Part shown: in pieces, positions 1-10,345 of the stretch | Layout of the letters: every line of letters starts with the position of its first letter | How positions within the stretch are numbered: the stretch's first letter is position 1 | NCBI GenBank assembly: GCA_963854835.1 | Contig: OY978528.1 | Coordinates: 11,812,242 to 11,876,241, forward strand | Source: Megamerina dolium | Lineage: Eukaryota > Arthropoda > Insecta > Diptera > Megamerinidae | Direction: 5' to 3' | DNA: 64,000 nucleotides | Notes under the pieces: model-generated | What the model saw: the letters and a program-made list of their open reading frames with translations, nothing else | Told to the model about the DNA's origin: nothing | Database searches by the model: none | Translations under genes and position numbers: made by a program

Positions 1-121
1 GTGGCGCCTTGAAATTTAAAACATATGTTTTATAAGGTTGCTATTTTTCACCAAAGTAATTTTTTTCAAGTTTATGCCGCCATCTATATATCAGGTCGAG
101 TAGTTCTGGGACCGCCCTCCT
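1..121 (-). mobile_element. mariner 5' end fragment (irritans-like), cut by window edge
   Basis: Read on the minus strand, this segment matches the start of the mariner at 26350-27561 almost base for base: the terminal inverted repeat with GCGGTCCCAG, then the 5' untranslated stretch ending in GGTGAAAA and GCAACCTTA. Only the terminus and leader lie in the window, so any transposase would be to the left of position 1. The match to a second copy in the window is direct; the irritans-like label rests on the better preserved copy. Confidence 0.7.
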
Positions 122-1074
122 ATCTCTATACCTTACACGCGGACTAGTTCTTAGCAAACTAATATTGCAAACTTTCTGTTGCCATATTAGACATGAATGT
201 CGTACTCATAATTAAGACGATGATGATGAGGATGATAATGATGGTAATGGTACCATTGCCCGGTAACGGATGCATCTATAAAATTAATGCAATTATTGCG
301 TACGTAAGCGATTTCATTTCGTTTCGTTACCTATGTTCTTTTTATTTTTATTATTTGTTGTTTTTGTTAATAATTGCAAGCAATTTTTGTGCAAATGTCA
401 TACTTTCGGCGGCCCAACATTGTTGCCAACGTCAATAATAACCATAACAATAATACAATAATAACAATAATGATAACGCAATAACAAAAAAAGCAACAAC
501 AATGTATGTGAGTAGTAGTCACCTCCTCACAGTACATCACCAACAACATTCATACTCGTACGTACATAGTACATAGTGTATTTGCATACATATGCACCAC
601 CAACGGGTATAATGAGTGTAAGTAATTGCGATTACTTTACAGAAAATTGCCCAAATTTAATTGTTTTTCTGTGGCAAGGCAGGTGAATTATAATATTACA
701 TACATATGTATATTATAGACACATCGTCATCATTGCAGAGATAACATTTATGTATTTATTTTGTACATACATATTTGGATTTTTGCTGTGTAAGCAAAAA
801 TGAGCATACATTCACACACACATACACATATATTTTGTTTAAATGTGTTTTTAAATTGATGTTGCATCGTTGCGTTACTGAATGCAGGAAGATGAATTCA
901 TATTCAGTTTTTTTGTTTTTTGTTAACATCAATTACAATACGTTTCACCCACGTACCATAATCTTAATAAGAATAAATGAGAAATATGTAAGCTACGTTC
1001 GTCTATTTGAATAATGATGTTGTAATGATATGTATGCTATACATAACATACATGTGTATATATTAAGGTGTGTC
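122..1074. other. No gene seen; A+T-rich DNA with short microsatellites
   Basis: This stretch holds ATG-rich runs, AAT/AAC repeats and CATACATATG-type runs common in fly non-coding DNA. The open frames present have low-complexity translations and no recognisable domain. I see no transposon ends here. Confidence 0.6.
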
Positions 1075-1830
1075 GGGCTCACCGAAAAATATAAAAATTA
1101 GATCAATTAAAAATTTCTGTTCTCTTTAAGTTGCCTCTGAATCGCGTACCGTTACGCCTTAGGGTGGTTACCCTACAAAGTGAATGTTCAAATATTTGAA
1201 TCGACAGATAATACTATAGCTGCTTAAGAATCGGCACTAGAGTTCTGATATATATAATCAACTTTCGTTAATTTTTCCTTGCCAACATTTTCTCTAAACA
1301 TACTTACCCTCTATATCCACCCTTTAAGGCGGCTTCCATACAAAAGCAATGTTAAAATCCATGAAATTCAATAAATAACTCCATACATATCCAGAAATCG
1401 CCTCTAGAGCAAAGGAATGCATGGTTTACCACAATTATTTTTAATTTCCAACATTTTCTTCAAAAGGACTTCTCCATCTGCATCCCTTATGGAGGTTCTC
1501 ATGCAAAAATACATATAAATTCATCAATAACCCGATATTTGTCTAGAAATCTCCTCTAGAGCAGTGAACATTATTGCTCTCCATTAATTTTTCATTTCCA
1601 GCACTTTCTCTAAACACACTTGTTCCCTATGCCTGGTCCTTATGGGGGCTCCCATGAAAAATCTTGTGAAAATCGACAAATAACCACTATCTGCACATTA
1701 ATCGCTCTCAAAGCGGTAAAATGTATCACCAGATCCATTAATATTTTTTCTTTTCAACATTCTCTCCATAGAAAATGAACATAATAATAGCTGAAAATTG
1801 ACAAATATCCCGATAGCATTACCCTATGAA
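1075..1830 (-). repeat. Degenerate tandem array, about 155-160 bp monomer
   Basis: On the minus strand a phrase of the form GGGAGCCnCC, AAGG, AGAGG, TAAGTATGTTTAGAGAAAATGTTGG, CTCTAGAGGCGATTTCTGG recurs about every 155-160 bp (plus-strand marks near 1318, 1480 and 1630). The same monomer is seen on the plus strand near 9115-9530, 12615-12960, 37780-40190 and 58610-58760. Here the copies are old and diverged. A SINE at 1831 interrupts the array, which resumes at 2171. Confidence 0.6.
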
Positions 1831-2170
1831 GGTGCCCAAACTCAGTGGTTAGTGTGTTAGTGGCCTTCTGATCTGTAGGTAGTGGGTTCAATCCCCGGCT
1901 GAAGCGTAACAAATTTAATATCGAAAAGATTTTTCTTTCGAACGGTGCCCACCTGTCGGCAAGCAATTGGCAATTCTTCCGGCAGTAAGAATTTGCCAGA
2001 AAAGCTTCTAAAAGAACTCTGCGACAAAGTGATGTCGCAAGAGTTCTGCCGTTTGGAACCGCCAACAATAAGTAGCTCCCTTCTAATACTGTCCAAAATT
2101 TAACACGCACAATAGTAATCGAATAAAAGCTCGGTCAGAAAGCCCTTCGGGGCTTTAAGTGCCACATATT
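1831..2170 (+). mobile_element. tRNA-derived SINE, full length, type B tail
   Basis: The head resembles a tRNA gene: an A-box-like CTCAGTGGTTAGTG, then a B box GGTTCAATCCCC about 45 bp later. These are the internal RNA polymerase III promoter elements. A shared body follows, with CTTTCGAACGGTGCCCAC, GGCAAGCAATTGGCAATTC, AAAGTGATGTCGCAAGAG and TTCTAATACTGTCC. The tail is GGGGCTTTAAGTGCCACATATT and then a T-rich run. At least ten other copies or pieces occur in the window. It makes no protein and depends on a LINE for movement. It lies inside the satellite at 1075-2345, so it is younger than that array. Confidence 0.8.
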
Positions 2171-2347
2171 AATTTTTTTTATGACCGAAAACGATATATT
2201 TTTTCTCGCCAACATTTTCTATGAGCATATTGTACTCTTAGAAATGAACTCTGCAAAATCAACAAAAATTATCTGAAAATCAAAAACTACCTTCGTAGCT
2301 TCCCAGACATTCTTTATACAATGGACAAATATATAATCGACCCCCAT
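2171..2347 (-). repeat. Continuation of the 155-160 bp degenerate array
   Basis: The TCTCGCCAACATTTTCT and CCCCCATTA phrases of the 1075-1830 monomer resume directly after the SINE. This supports the SINE having inserted into a pre-existing array. Confidence 0.5.
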
Positions 2348-2348
2348 T

Positions 2349-3762
2349 ATTATACCCTGCATAATGCAATATGCATGGTATATTCATTTCGGTCAGATGT
2401 TTGTGTCCACTTGAAGGAATCTCCGGAGATATAGACATAGATATATATTCGTGATCAGCGTCGATTAAATTTTCGATTTAACGATGTCCGTCCGTCCGTC
2501 CGTCCGTCCGTCCGTCCGTCCGTCCGTCCGTGAAGGAATCTCCGGAGATATAGACATAGATATATATTCGTGATCAGCGTCGATTAAATTTTCGATTTAA
2601 CGATGTCCGTCCGTCCGTCCGTCCGTCCGTCCGTCCGTCCGTCCGTCCGTCCGTCCGTCTGTCTGTCACCTGGCTGGTTCGCACGATAACTTGAGTAAAT
2701 ATTGAGCTATTTCGATGAAATTTGGCAGAAGTAACCTATGATCCAAGGGTACGGAGGGGATTGATATTGGGCATGATCGGTCAATAACCACGCCCACACC
2801 AAGCATTCAAAGCGACTAACCTCGAAATTTTCAAAATCTTTAACTTGCTATAACTCACATAATATACGACCTGGGACAACAATATTTGGCACATAGACTT
2901 ATATTATACTACTATATAACCTCACCAAAAGTGGATGAGCCACGCCTACTTTCTAGCGTAGCTCCCATACAAAGTGTCTGTACTTCTTTTAAATTGAAAC
3001 AGCTGTAACTTCTACAATCTTCTGTCTAGAATAACCATAATTGACACTTAGATTAACACGGTAGTCGGAAATGATATGGCAGAAAATCAATGTGCCACGC
3101 CCACTCCTTTTTGGGTCTCCCATACAAAGTCGAGGGAATTAAACTAAAATTGTAAGCTCCATAGCTTACAAACCATTTAGCCTAGGACAACGAGATTTAA
3201 GGTATGGATTAGTATTGTACAAGCAATTAAACTCACAGGAAATGGGCGCACCACGCCAACTGTTTATCGTAGCCCCCATACAAATTTTAAATTGAAACAG
3301 CTGTAACTTCTGCATCCTTCTGTCTAGAACAATCATAATTAACACTTAGGTTAATATGGTAGTTGGAAAAATGGCAAAAAATCAGCGTACCACGCCCACT
3401 TCTTATTGGGGCTCCCATACAAAGTTGAGGAAATTAAACAAAAATGTTAACCACCATAACTTAGAAACTATTCAACGTAGGACACCAAATTTAAGGTGTG
3501 GAAAAATTAATTGGATTTACTAGAAAGTGGTAAGCCACGCCCACTTTTTATATAGCTCCCATACTAAGCCTCGGAATTATCTTAAAATCCTTTTACTTCG
3601 TCAAAGTCAACCATATTTCGGGTGTAAATTAGTAGTATATGCAAAAATTGTTTCTCGAAAAGTGGAAATAAAAGAAAAGTTGGATATTCGAGTAAACTTT
3701 TTATATATAAATCTACATATGCAGGGTATAGTTTGGTCGGCCCCAGCCGACTGTAAGGAGTT
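2349..3762 (+). mobile_element. mini-me / DINE-1-like helentron-type element, copy 1
   Basis: The ends carry subterminal inverted repeats TATACCCTGCAT (2351-2362) and ATGCAGGGTATA (3719-3730). Outside the right one is a perfect stem-loop, GTCGGC-CCCA-GCCGAC, followed by TGTAAGGAG. The interior has a GTCC microsatellite and repeated blocks with CCACGCCCAC and CTCCCATACAAA. Short subterminal inverted repeats, a GTCY microsatellite and a 3' stem-loop are the published hallmarks of dipteran mini-me/DINE-1 elements, non-autonomous relatives of Helitron/helentron transposons. It encodes no protein. A longer copy lies inverted at 51530-53699. The family call is by architecture and memory, not by search. 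Confidence 0.75.
2413..2660 (+). repeat. 119-bp tandem duplication containing (GTCC)n
   Basis: A block starting GAAGGAATCTCCGGAGATAT begins at 2413 and again at 2532. Each copy ends in a GTCC tetranucleotide run of roughly 11-14 units. Copy 2 of the element (51530-53699) has this block only once, so the duplication is specific to copy 1. Confidence 0.85.
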
Positions 3763-4243
3763 TTTTTTTTATCTTACTTACCTTTCTCAGAGTGTCCCTT
3801 TCTCTCATGCTTTTTCAATGATTATCAATTCTTTTTTTCTTTTTTCAATACATTCAATGCGATAATTTCAAACAAATTAAAATGACTGTTCCAATCATAT
3901 CCATTTATCCTTTTTGTAGCATATTTGCTCATAGTCATCCATGAATTTTATTGTTTGCTTTTTTTTTTTTTTAATTTATAATTTTTAATATTAATTTAAT
4001 TTTTGTTTAGCAATTTTTGTCAATATTTTTTTTGCAATTTTTTTTCTTCTTTCAAATAATGTGACCCACCCTAATGTGCTTATAGCAATAAAGCAATAAT
4101 GGTTACTGCGCAATAATTAATTAATAGTTAAATGCTTAAATCTTGTAAGTATAGATTATTTAATGGAAAGAAAGAAACTGTCTACATTGTAAATACAACT
4201 CTGTATGATATGCAATTTTCCACTTGCATAGGTTTCAGTATAA
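3763..4243. other. No gene seen; T-rich and A+T-rich DNA
   Basis: Long T tracts and AT-rich sequence follow the DINE-1-like element. I see no coding signal or repeat ends. Confidence 0.6.
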
Positions 4244-4560
4244 TTCAAATGGAGGGAAATATTTAAAAATATTATTATCGAAGTTGAAATAAGTTCAATA
4301 CTTAATATTAAGATTAATGAACATATATTTGGGCATATGAACGATTTTGAACCAGACGATTTAAGAAGCACGCTGTTCAGGACTTCTATAGCGATTTAAT
4401 TATCACTCAGGATGCAGAGGACTTTGGGAGAGATATTGCTCTGTGTGACTGTGATATCATATTTCATTATTTTTTTTTTTTTTATTATGAAGCTGTGATA
4501 AGGAAAATTTTTAATGGTTTTTATTTCAATTTAAGAGAAAACACGAATTCCGTTGGTATA
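4244..4560 (+). pseudogene. Frame-broken coding-like stretch, family not recognised
   Basis: Two successive plus-strand reading frames look more protein-like than their surroundings. One runs from about 4244 to 4387 and includes the residues NEHIFGHMNDFEPDDL. The other opens at 4351 and includes HAVQDFYSDLIITQDAEDFG, then runs into a T tract translated as Phe/Tyr. The frames overlap, as a single frameshift in one ancestral gene would produce. I do not recognise the family. Alternatives are an old transposon or viral relic, a broken host exon, or chance. What is seen is the frame change and composition; gene origin is inference. Confidence 0.3.
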
Positions 4561-4798
4561 AGTGATATTATAATACAATGACTCAATGATGCAATGATTG
4601 CCAAAGTTGAAGGTAAGTTATTATGCTGCCAGCATGATAAAAATTTATAATATACGAATAAATAATTTGACACTCACAGAGTTCTTGAAAATGTTGATTT
4701 GGAAAGCAAATAAAAGAAATAACATTTTGAACATAAAATGGCAAATGCTCGCCGGCTCAAAATGGTGTCTATAAATAATAAAGCCAAGTCAAGAGCAG
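4561..4798 (+). other. Candidate exon pair around a 67-bp intron
   Basis: A strong donor, GAAG|GTAAGTTA, lies at 4612/4613. A good acceptor, TTTGACACTCACAG, ends at 4679. The implied intron of 67 bp is the size most typical of short fly introns. A further donor, GAGCAG|GTGAGTG, lies at 4798/4799 and would close a 119-bp exon (4680-4798). No long reading frame crosses the junction, so the segments could be untranslated exons or remnants of the broken gene just upstream. Splicing is inferred from signals only. Confidence 0.3.
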
Positions 4799-4799
4799 G

Positions 4800-5990
4800 T
4801 GAGTGTTTGTTGCTGTTGATATTGTGATTTTTTTTGTTTTGTTGTTGTTGTCCTTATAGCTGTTGCTGATATTGTTGCAAACATTTCCACTTGAAATTGC
4901 TAATTTGAATTTTGCTATTTGACTTAACCCCATTTACACTCTCACAGATATGTACAATATGTAAATATTTAACATTCAAGGACATAACAATTAACCTTGA
5001 CACAAGAAGGACTCATACATATGTAGGTATGAATGCAGATATATAAATATGTCTACATTATACATCCATAAGATGATTGTGGATGGCGAAATAGAAGAAG
5101 AAAATGCTAAACAAAAAAGACAACGAAAAGGCACATGCTAACGAATTGAAAGGATAACAAGTGCTTTGGCAATAGTTACAGTTACACCTATAATATCAAC
5201 ACATACAACAATATTTAAAATGAAAAATAAGTGAAGCCACATAGCAAGCCTATTACATACTGCTACAGAGAACACTTTACAAACGTCAAAGGTGAGAGTT
5301 AATAAAATTAGCATATCAACCATCACTTGGTAAGGAATATATTGTACATATGTGTGGAAATAGAAATAAAAAGGTGGATGGGTTAGCTGACAAAACATAT
5401 TGTAAGCCATCAGCATAGCTAAAGGCAAAAACAAGGTGCTCGAATAGTAAATGTTTCAACAATATCCTTAAGTTAAAATAACACTGTGAGGCAAATAAAT
5501 ATGCACAAGTTACTACTACATATCGCATAATATACTTTACATATTACTCATGCTCATATGGATTCAAATGCTATAAGATATACTACACATACTAGTACAT
5601 ATGTTGATATGCATTACATACCCAGATAGACAAAGAGGGTGTCTGTTAGACATGTTGATTTAAGCCACTATGTTCATGTCAACACCATTGTTATGCAAGG
5701 CTGAATGACTTAGTACTGTTTTATACCAGAGTACAGAGTACGATTATTATGAATATTTAAATTATTTTTATATGGATGGCATGGCTACTTGGGCAAATAT
5801 ACTTACAATCATCTAGTCGAAGCTAGATTAGCCATCTCCTAACGCATCAAGACTACTAAGTCAAAGGAAGTAAGATGTAATATCAATAAAAACACTAAAT
5901 TTTATCGACGAGTTAGCAAGTTACATATTTTTATTGAACTTGCGAAAAATTTGATAAATCAGCGGCTTTTTAAAAATCCGCTGTAAAAAC
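4800..5990. other. No gene seen; possible intron or intergenic DNA
   Basis: The segment has TTG/TTGTTG runs and CATATGTA-type sequence. The open frames present have no recognisable domain. Confidence 0.5.
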
Positions 5991-5991
5991 T

Positions 5992-6713
5992 TTAAGGGGG
6001 TCCACCTGTGTAAAATTTTCGAAAATTCGATTTTTTTTTACATTTTTCGCATCTTTAATGAGAGCTTCTACAGGATGAGGAAGGGGAAGTTTATGGTCCT
6101 GGTATTGCAGATTAAATGTGAGTCTATAATACAAAGTTTTGTTGTGTTTCCAAACTTTGAAAGCGTTTTTCTCGAAACCATATTTTTGAATTTTGTGGGC
6201 AGGATTAAAAAAAATCTACTTAACCGATTGACTTGAAATTTTGACAGACTCATTAATACAGATAGCTGAAGGTACCCACGTAGCGGTTTTTCAACATTTT
6301 TTTTTTTTTTTCAATTTTACAGCAGTTTTTATATCGAAAAAAAGCATGAAAACGAATAATTTTTATAAAAACAACTGCCATTTCTTCAATTTTTAAAATT
6401 TCGTCAAAATCCTACGTCAGTACCTCAACGATATAAACAGAAATAAGATTTTTTTTACTTTTTGCGTTTTAGATAACTGGTTCGAGCGGAATCTTGCCCA
6501 CAATTTCGGTATTTCATTTTGAAGGGGTCACTTTGAACGCCCTTAATGAGTACAAGCCTTCGGATTACACTATTGGAAACACTTACTATTGAAATATAAG
6601 CACAAACCTTCAAAATAACGTAACACTTATTCTTATTTTCGAATTAGTTCTCCTAACAAAAATTCCCGAAAAAGCGTTCGAAATACCGCGCTCACACAGG
6701 TGGACCCCCTTAA
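5992..6713. mobile_element. Non-autonomous DNA transposon (MITE) with TTAA target site
   Basis: Perfect 16-bp terminal inverted repeats, GGGGGTCCACCTGTGT at 5996-6011 and its reverse complement at 6694-6709, bound a 714-bp element. Each end is flanked by TTAA (5992-5995 and 6710-6713). The interior is A/T-rich with long T tracts and no transposase-like frame. TTAA duplication is typical of piggyBac-type transposition, so a piggyBac-like autonomous partner is the simplest guess. The TIR sequence itself does not let me name the family. Confidence 0.75.
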
Positions 6714-6764
6714 ATTCAACACTGCTACTGTCAACTATTGACCAACTGCTGTCAGATTTGAAGC

Positions 6765-7300
6765 AAGCCTGTGTCATTTAGTTTGTGTTTGACAGCCACT
6801 GAAAGCAAAGAACATCGTACATTTTTACGAGAATGGAAAAAAAAAAATTCCACATGCTCGCCGATCATTATTATCAAACAAGCGTTAGCAAGTGATTTAC
6901 TAAATATCGTTATGATCCTACCAGTAGAAGTGACGCTGAACATTCAGATCACCCAAAAAAGGTCGTGATGCCAGAAAAGTCAATAAAATGCATGGTATGA
7001 TATTGGACGATCGGAAGATGAAGGTCCATGAAGCTACTGAGGCTGTAGGCACCTGAACTAAATGACTATATTACATTTTACATGAATATTTGAATATGAG
7101 CATGATGTTCAATCGCAATCCGAACGAGTTTTTGTGTCGTTGACGTAACATGGATCCAACACAATACAGCAAAATCAAGGTGCAGGAGCAGTCAAAGCAA
7201 TTAACTTCTTTACTTTATTTATAAAATTGTATGAATTAGCTTACGAACTCCTACGCCATCCAGCATATTATCCATTTTCAAAACTGAAGGAAGAGGAAAA
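6765..7300 (+). pseudogene. Degraded mariner transposase relic
   Basis: Pieces of a mariner transposase can be followed in order across frame changes: a SDHPKKVVMPE segment, then MILDDRKMKVHEATEAVG (from about 6998), then a FNRNPNEFL segment. Next comes a stretch matching the usual VDETWIHH-type block, QSKQ, and finally YELLRHPAYY...FSKLKE. The catalytic blocks are broken by stops, frameshifts and deletions. The order and spacing fit the mariner family; the subfamily is uncertain. Terminal repeats are not seen. Confidence 0.65.
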
Positions 7301-7858
7301 AATAAACAAATTGGAACTATGTTAGAAGTAAAAAGTCTCATTTAATTGCCCGTATTTAGATAAGATTTTCCACCGAAAGTCCGAATACTGCGAATATTGA
7401 AATCACCAAATCTTCAAAATGATGAACTTTAAATATTGCGATCAATACTTAAAATTTTCAGGAGAGAAATTATTTAAAAGAATTTTGGATATTCAAAGTT
7501 ATTTGCGTTGACCCCAAATATAAAATAAAACACAGTCGTGGGCAGTTCAGCGCATTTGCAGAATTTATGGTCAATCAGTTAAATTTTATCATCCTATCCA
7601 GTACTCATAGACAATGACAAAAGGATTAATAGATTTTAAGAAAGAGATTTCTATCGAAAACTTCAAGTTTCATCATTCCTTACTCGTCATGGCTACAAAT
7701 ATTTGTACAGCTTTGAGAACTATTGCTGACTTATACCACGAAGCTGTATGAATCAAATGAACGAAACAAATCTTTGAATGTTCCGCTGCCCAATTTCGGT
7801 ATAGTAAATGTTTGAATTATCAATTTGCATCACACTGTACAATATACTTCACGGCAGT
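7301..7858. other. No feature recognised
   Basis: The sequence is moderately A+T-rich, with scattered stops in all frames and no repeat shared with other parts of the window that I could see. Confidence 0.5.
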
Positions 7859-7990
7859 CACTCGAGCAGAGCACATATTTTCTCACGAAATCGACTCTCT
7901 GGCTATTTTAAATACAAAAACCACACACCTATTTATTTATAGAAGAAAATTCACTGAAAACCAATCAATCAACCAATTTCAATCAAGATA

Positions 7991-8108
7991 ATGTTCAATT
8001 CGGAAACCGGTTTTGAGCACCATCAAAGAGGAAATCTGGGTGTCTGTGGACAAGGAATAGAGACAACTATCGAAGAGCTTTACGCTCAACCAAATAGTTT
8101 AGGATTAG
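7991..8108 (+). CDS. Candidate first coding exon of an unidentified host gene
   Basis: An ATG at 7991 opens 39 codons with balanced composition, starting MFNSETGFEHHQRGN and ending TTIEELYAQPNSLGL. The frame then meets a near-perfect donor, TTAG|GTAAGTAAT, at 8108/8109. It would splice in phase 1; unspliced, the frame stops just inside the intron. An A-rich leader with ATCAAGATA precedes the ATG, and a TATTTTAAAT element lies about 90 bp upstream. No transposon similarity is seen. Large fly genes often have a short first coding exon followed by a very long intron, which would fit the gene-poor DNA downstream. I do not recognise the protein. I found no downstream exon that joins in frame; a chance ORF next to a chance donor remains possible. 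Confidence 0.45.
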
Positions 8109-8904
8109 GTAAGTAATATTTCTGAATATAAAGTGATCATTATTTCAGCTCTTTCCTTTTTTGCATTCTATCATAAAATGTTCAATTAATATACAATTTC
8201 TTGTTTTAATTTTTTGTCATATTTTTTAATTTTTAACCTATTTTTTTTTTGCTTTGAAATTTATCAAAACTACATTACTTCACTGTCTTGCTATCGGTTA
8301 TTCTTCACCGAATGACAGATGAATACTGTATTTGGCATTTCATATTCAAGTGCAAATTGAACCGAATTCGTATACGAATGTATATATACATTGCATACAT
8401 ATATTCCAATTCAAGCAACATATGTATAGACACATTACACTAGTATGCGAGCAATCAACTTCACTTCAACGAATTGTCGTTGAATTCGTTGGTAAATGCA
8501 AACCAAAGAGACAATCAACAGATGCGTCATTCCGTTAAATGGAAATTTTCACACAGTGCTTTTGCGAATAAATAACAATATGTCAATGCGGTTGCAAGCG
8601 TAAGTTTACCACCTGATTGTGTTGTAGTATTATTATTGTATGCGTGATGCGTAAATGACATGTATAGTATACATATGTATCATATGTCAGTGTTGATATT
8701 AATCACTTCACTATGTATATTTGCAGTGGTTTTTCAGTAATTTGGCCTTTTTGAAAAAATTCTTTGAAAACGGCATTTGAAAGGAAAATAGGTCATAGGC
8801 TAGATATTGATCATATTAACCATTATTGAACATTGACGCACTGTATTCTGTTCATTATATATAGTGGATGCCTATAAGCGTGGAAGAACATATTTTCCAA
8901 GCTT
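8109..8904. other. Putative start of a large intron; no other feature
   Basis: T-rich and CATATG-rich sequence follows the donor at 8109. The 68-residue open frame near 8332-8538 has no recognisable domain and is probably chance. Confidence 0.4.
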
Positions 8905-8992
8905 TTCTTCAAGTATTCTTGTACGATTTAGGACTACAGAACCCTTGCGACATCATTTTGTCTGAAGTTTGTCACTGAGCTCCTTTACAAGC
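8905..8992 (-). mobile_element. SINE fragment
   Basis: Read on the minus strand, this matches the 3' half of the tRNA-derived SINE: the AAGCTT tail-proximal segment and the GTCACAGAGCTC / ACTTTTTCTGAG / CTTGCGACATCAC body blocks, with an internal deletion. The tRNA-like head is missing. Confidence 0.55.
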
Positions 8993-9114
8993 GCTTTCAA
9001 AAAGCTTATGTTACATGTTAGATTAATTGATAATATTGCTATTTAATTGACCGCAGCCGTGGTTCAGGCTATCGCACCGCTTGTGAGGTGAGAATTAATT
9101 TTATTATTTCATCA

Positions 9115-9530
9115 ATTTTGTTTGGAGGCACCTCTAAGGAGTGAAGTTAGAGCGTAAATGTGTTCCAGAAAAATATTCGGAAGAAATAATTAATTCTAAG
9201 ACACTCTAAAGACGATTCCTGTGTACACTTTCAGGTGTTTTGGGTACTTTTTGTAGGAAAACCCACCCTAAGAAGTGAAGAGATAGAAAAAGTTTTTTGA
9301 GAAAAAATGTTGAGAAGCAAAAATTACTTATATTTGGTTATATATTTTAGCTCTTCTTAGGTCACGCTACGAGGAATGATAGCGAATTTTAGAAAAACGT
9401 AAATTTTGCAGAGGAGTCACTCTGAGTAATGGAGATAGAGATTAATAATGTTTCCAAAAACCTTGTAAGTGGGATCGGTGCTAAGCTTTGAGGTATTTAT
9501 AGATTTCCCTTGCAGTCTTTTTTTTTATCG
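9115..9530 (+). repeat. Diverged copies of the about 155-bp satellite monomer
   Basis: Three phrases of the type CACCTCTAAGGAGTGAAGTTAGAGnGTAAATGTGTTCCAGAAAAAT occur in tandem at roughly 140-155 bp spacing. They match the monomers at 37780-40190 in order and orientation but are much diverged. Confidence 0.55.
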
Positions 9531-9574
9531 TATTTTGTAGATGATGAAATTTTGATATTTACGTATTCTCCTGC

Positions 9575-9745
9575 TTGTCAGCGCAGGACACTGCATCTAC
9601 CTCTTCCATATTGGATTCCATGCATAATCTACAAATATCAGCATCATCTCCTACAGCAAAACTCTCTTGCTTAAGTGACATCTGAAATTGCCATGTCCTG
9701 TTAATAGTGCAGTCAACCAACTGAGAGTATACCGCTTAAGACATT
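9575..9745 (-). pseudogene. LINE relic: C-terminal zinc-knuckle region of an RNase H-bearing pol
   Basis: On the minus strand the translation contains LLTGHGNFRCHLSK followed, after a frameshift, by DDADICRLCMESNMEEVDAV. This matches the usual order LTGHG..., CxxCxxxx...H...C found just after the RNase H domain in Jockey/I-type LINEs. The rest of the element is absent. Confidence 0.5.
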
Positions 9746-9825
9746 TGACTCTTTTTAATTTATTGCGCATTGGCAACCTTAAAGATGCCTTTACCTATCT
9801 ACAAGTAAATAATATTTTCGTTTCG

Positions 9826-10345
9826 ACATGCAAGCGAAGGCGGATAGCTTAGTCGCGCTAGCACGTACTGTTGGAATGGAGGTCAACCTCTCAAAGACCA
9901 AGGTCATAAGAGTTAACCACAAAAACGCAAGCCATATAATGGTCGACGTATGCCCGGTGGAATTTATTGAAAGCTTCTGTTACCTCGGCTGCATTATTAC
10001 GGCAGACGGCGGAGCTAATGAAGTTGACAACTGTAGGTTAAACAAAGCATGGGCGGCATTCCGGCGACTGTATGCAGTGTGGGCGAGCTCTCCATGTGCA
10101 CAAAACTGCGAATATTCAGCACATGTGTGAAGTCACTATTCAGAAAGCATTACAAGAATGTCGCTAGACTGGAACCCGCGAGGAAGCAGAGGTCAAGGTC
10201 GGCCAAAAAATACCTGGAGTAGGTCGATATTCCGCGAGCTAGCCGATATCAACACAATATGGGACAGCGCAAAAATAACAGCACAGAACCGTATACGATG
10301 GAAGAGTCTTGTTGAGGCCCTATGCTCCCAAGAGGAGTGAACAAG
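9826..10345 (+). pseudogene. LINE relic: C-terminal part of reverse transcriptase protein
   Basis: The first frame (9828-10130) has the segment KADSLVALARTVGMEVNLSK, then SFCYLGCIITADGG. This is the sequence that follows the catalytic YADD box in many non-LTR reverse transcriptases. A second frame (10158-10340) has DWNPRGSRGQGRPKNTW and ends NRIRWKSLVEALCS, the usual C-terminal end of this LINE type. A frameshift separates the two, and the catalytic core is missing. The relics at 41770-42245 and 48640-49590 have related C-terminal ends. Confidence 0.75.

Noticed and set aside
193..549. Overlapping 81- and 60-residue open frames
   Set aside because: Low-complexity translations in A+T-rich and ATG/AAT repeat DNA.
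1754..2110. 118-residue minus-strand frame
   Set aside because: It lies antisense to the tRNA-derived SINE and satellite and is a chance frame.
2484..2660. CRISPR-like regular repeats
   Set aside because: They are a tetranucleotide microsatellite inside a transposon of a eukaryotic genome, with no spacers.
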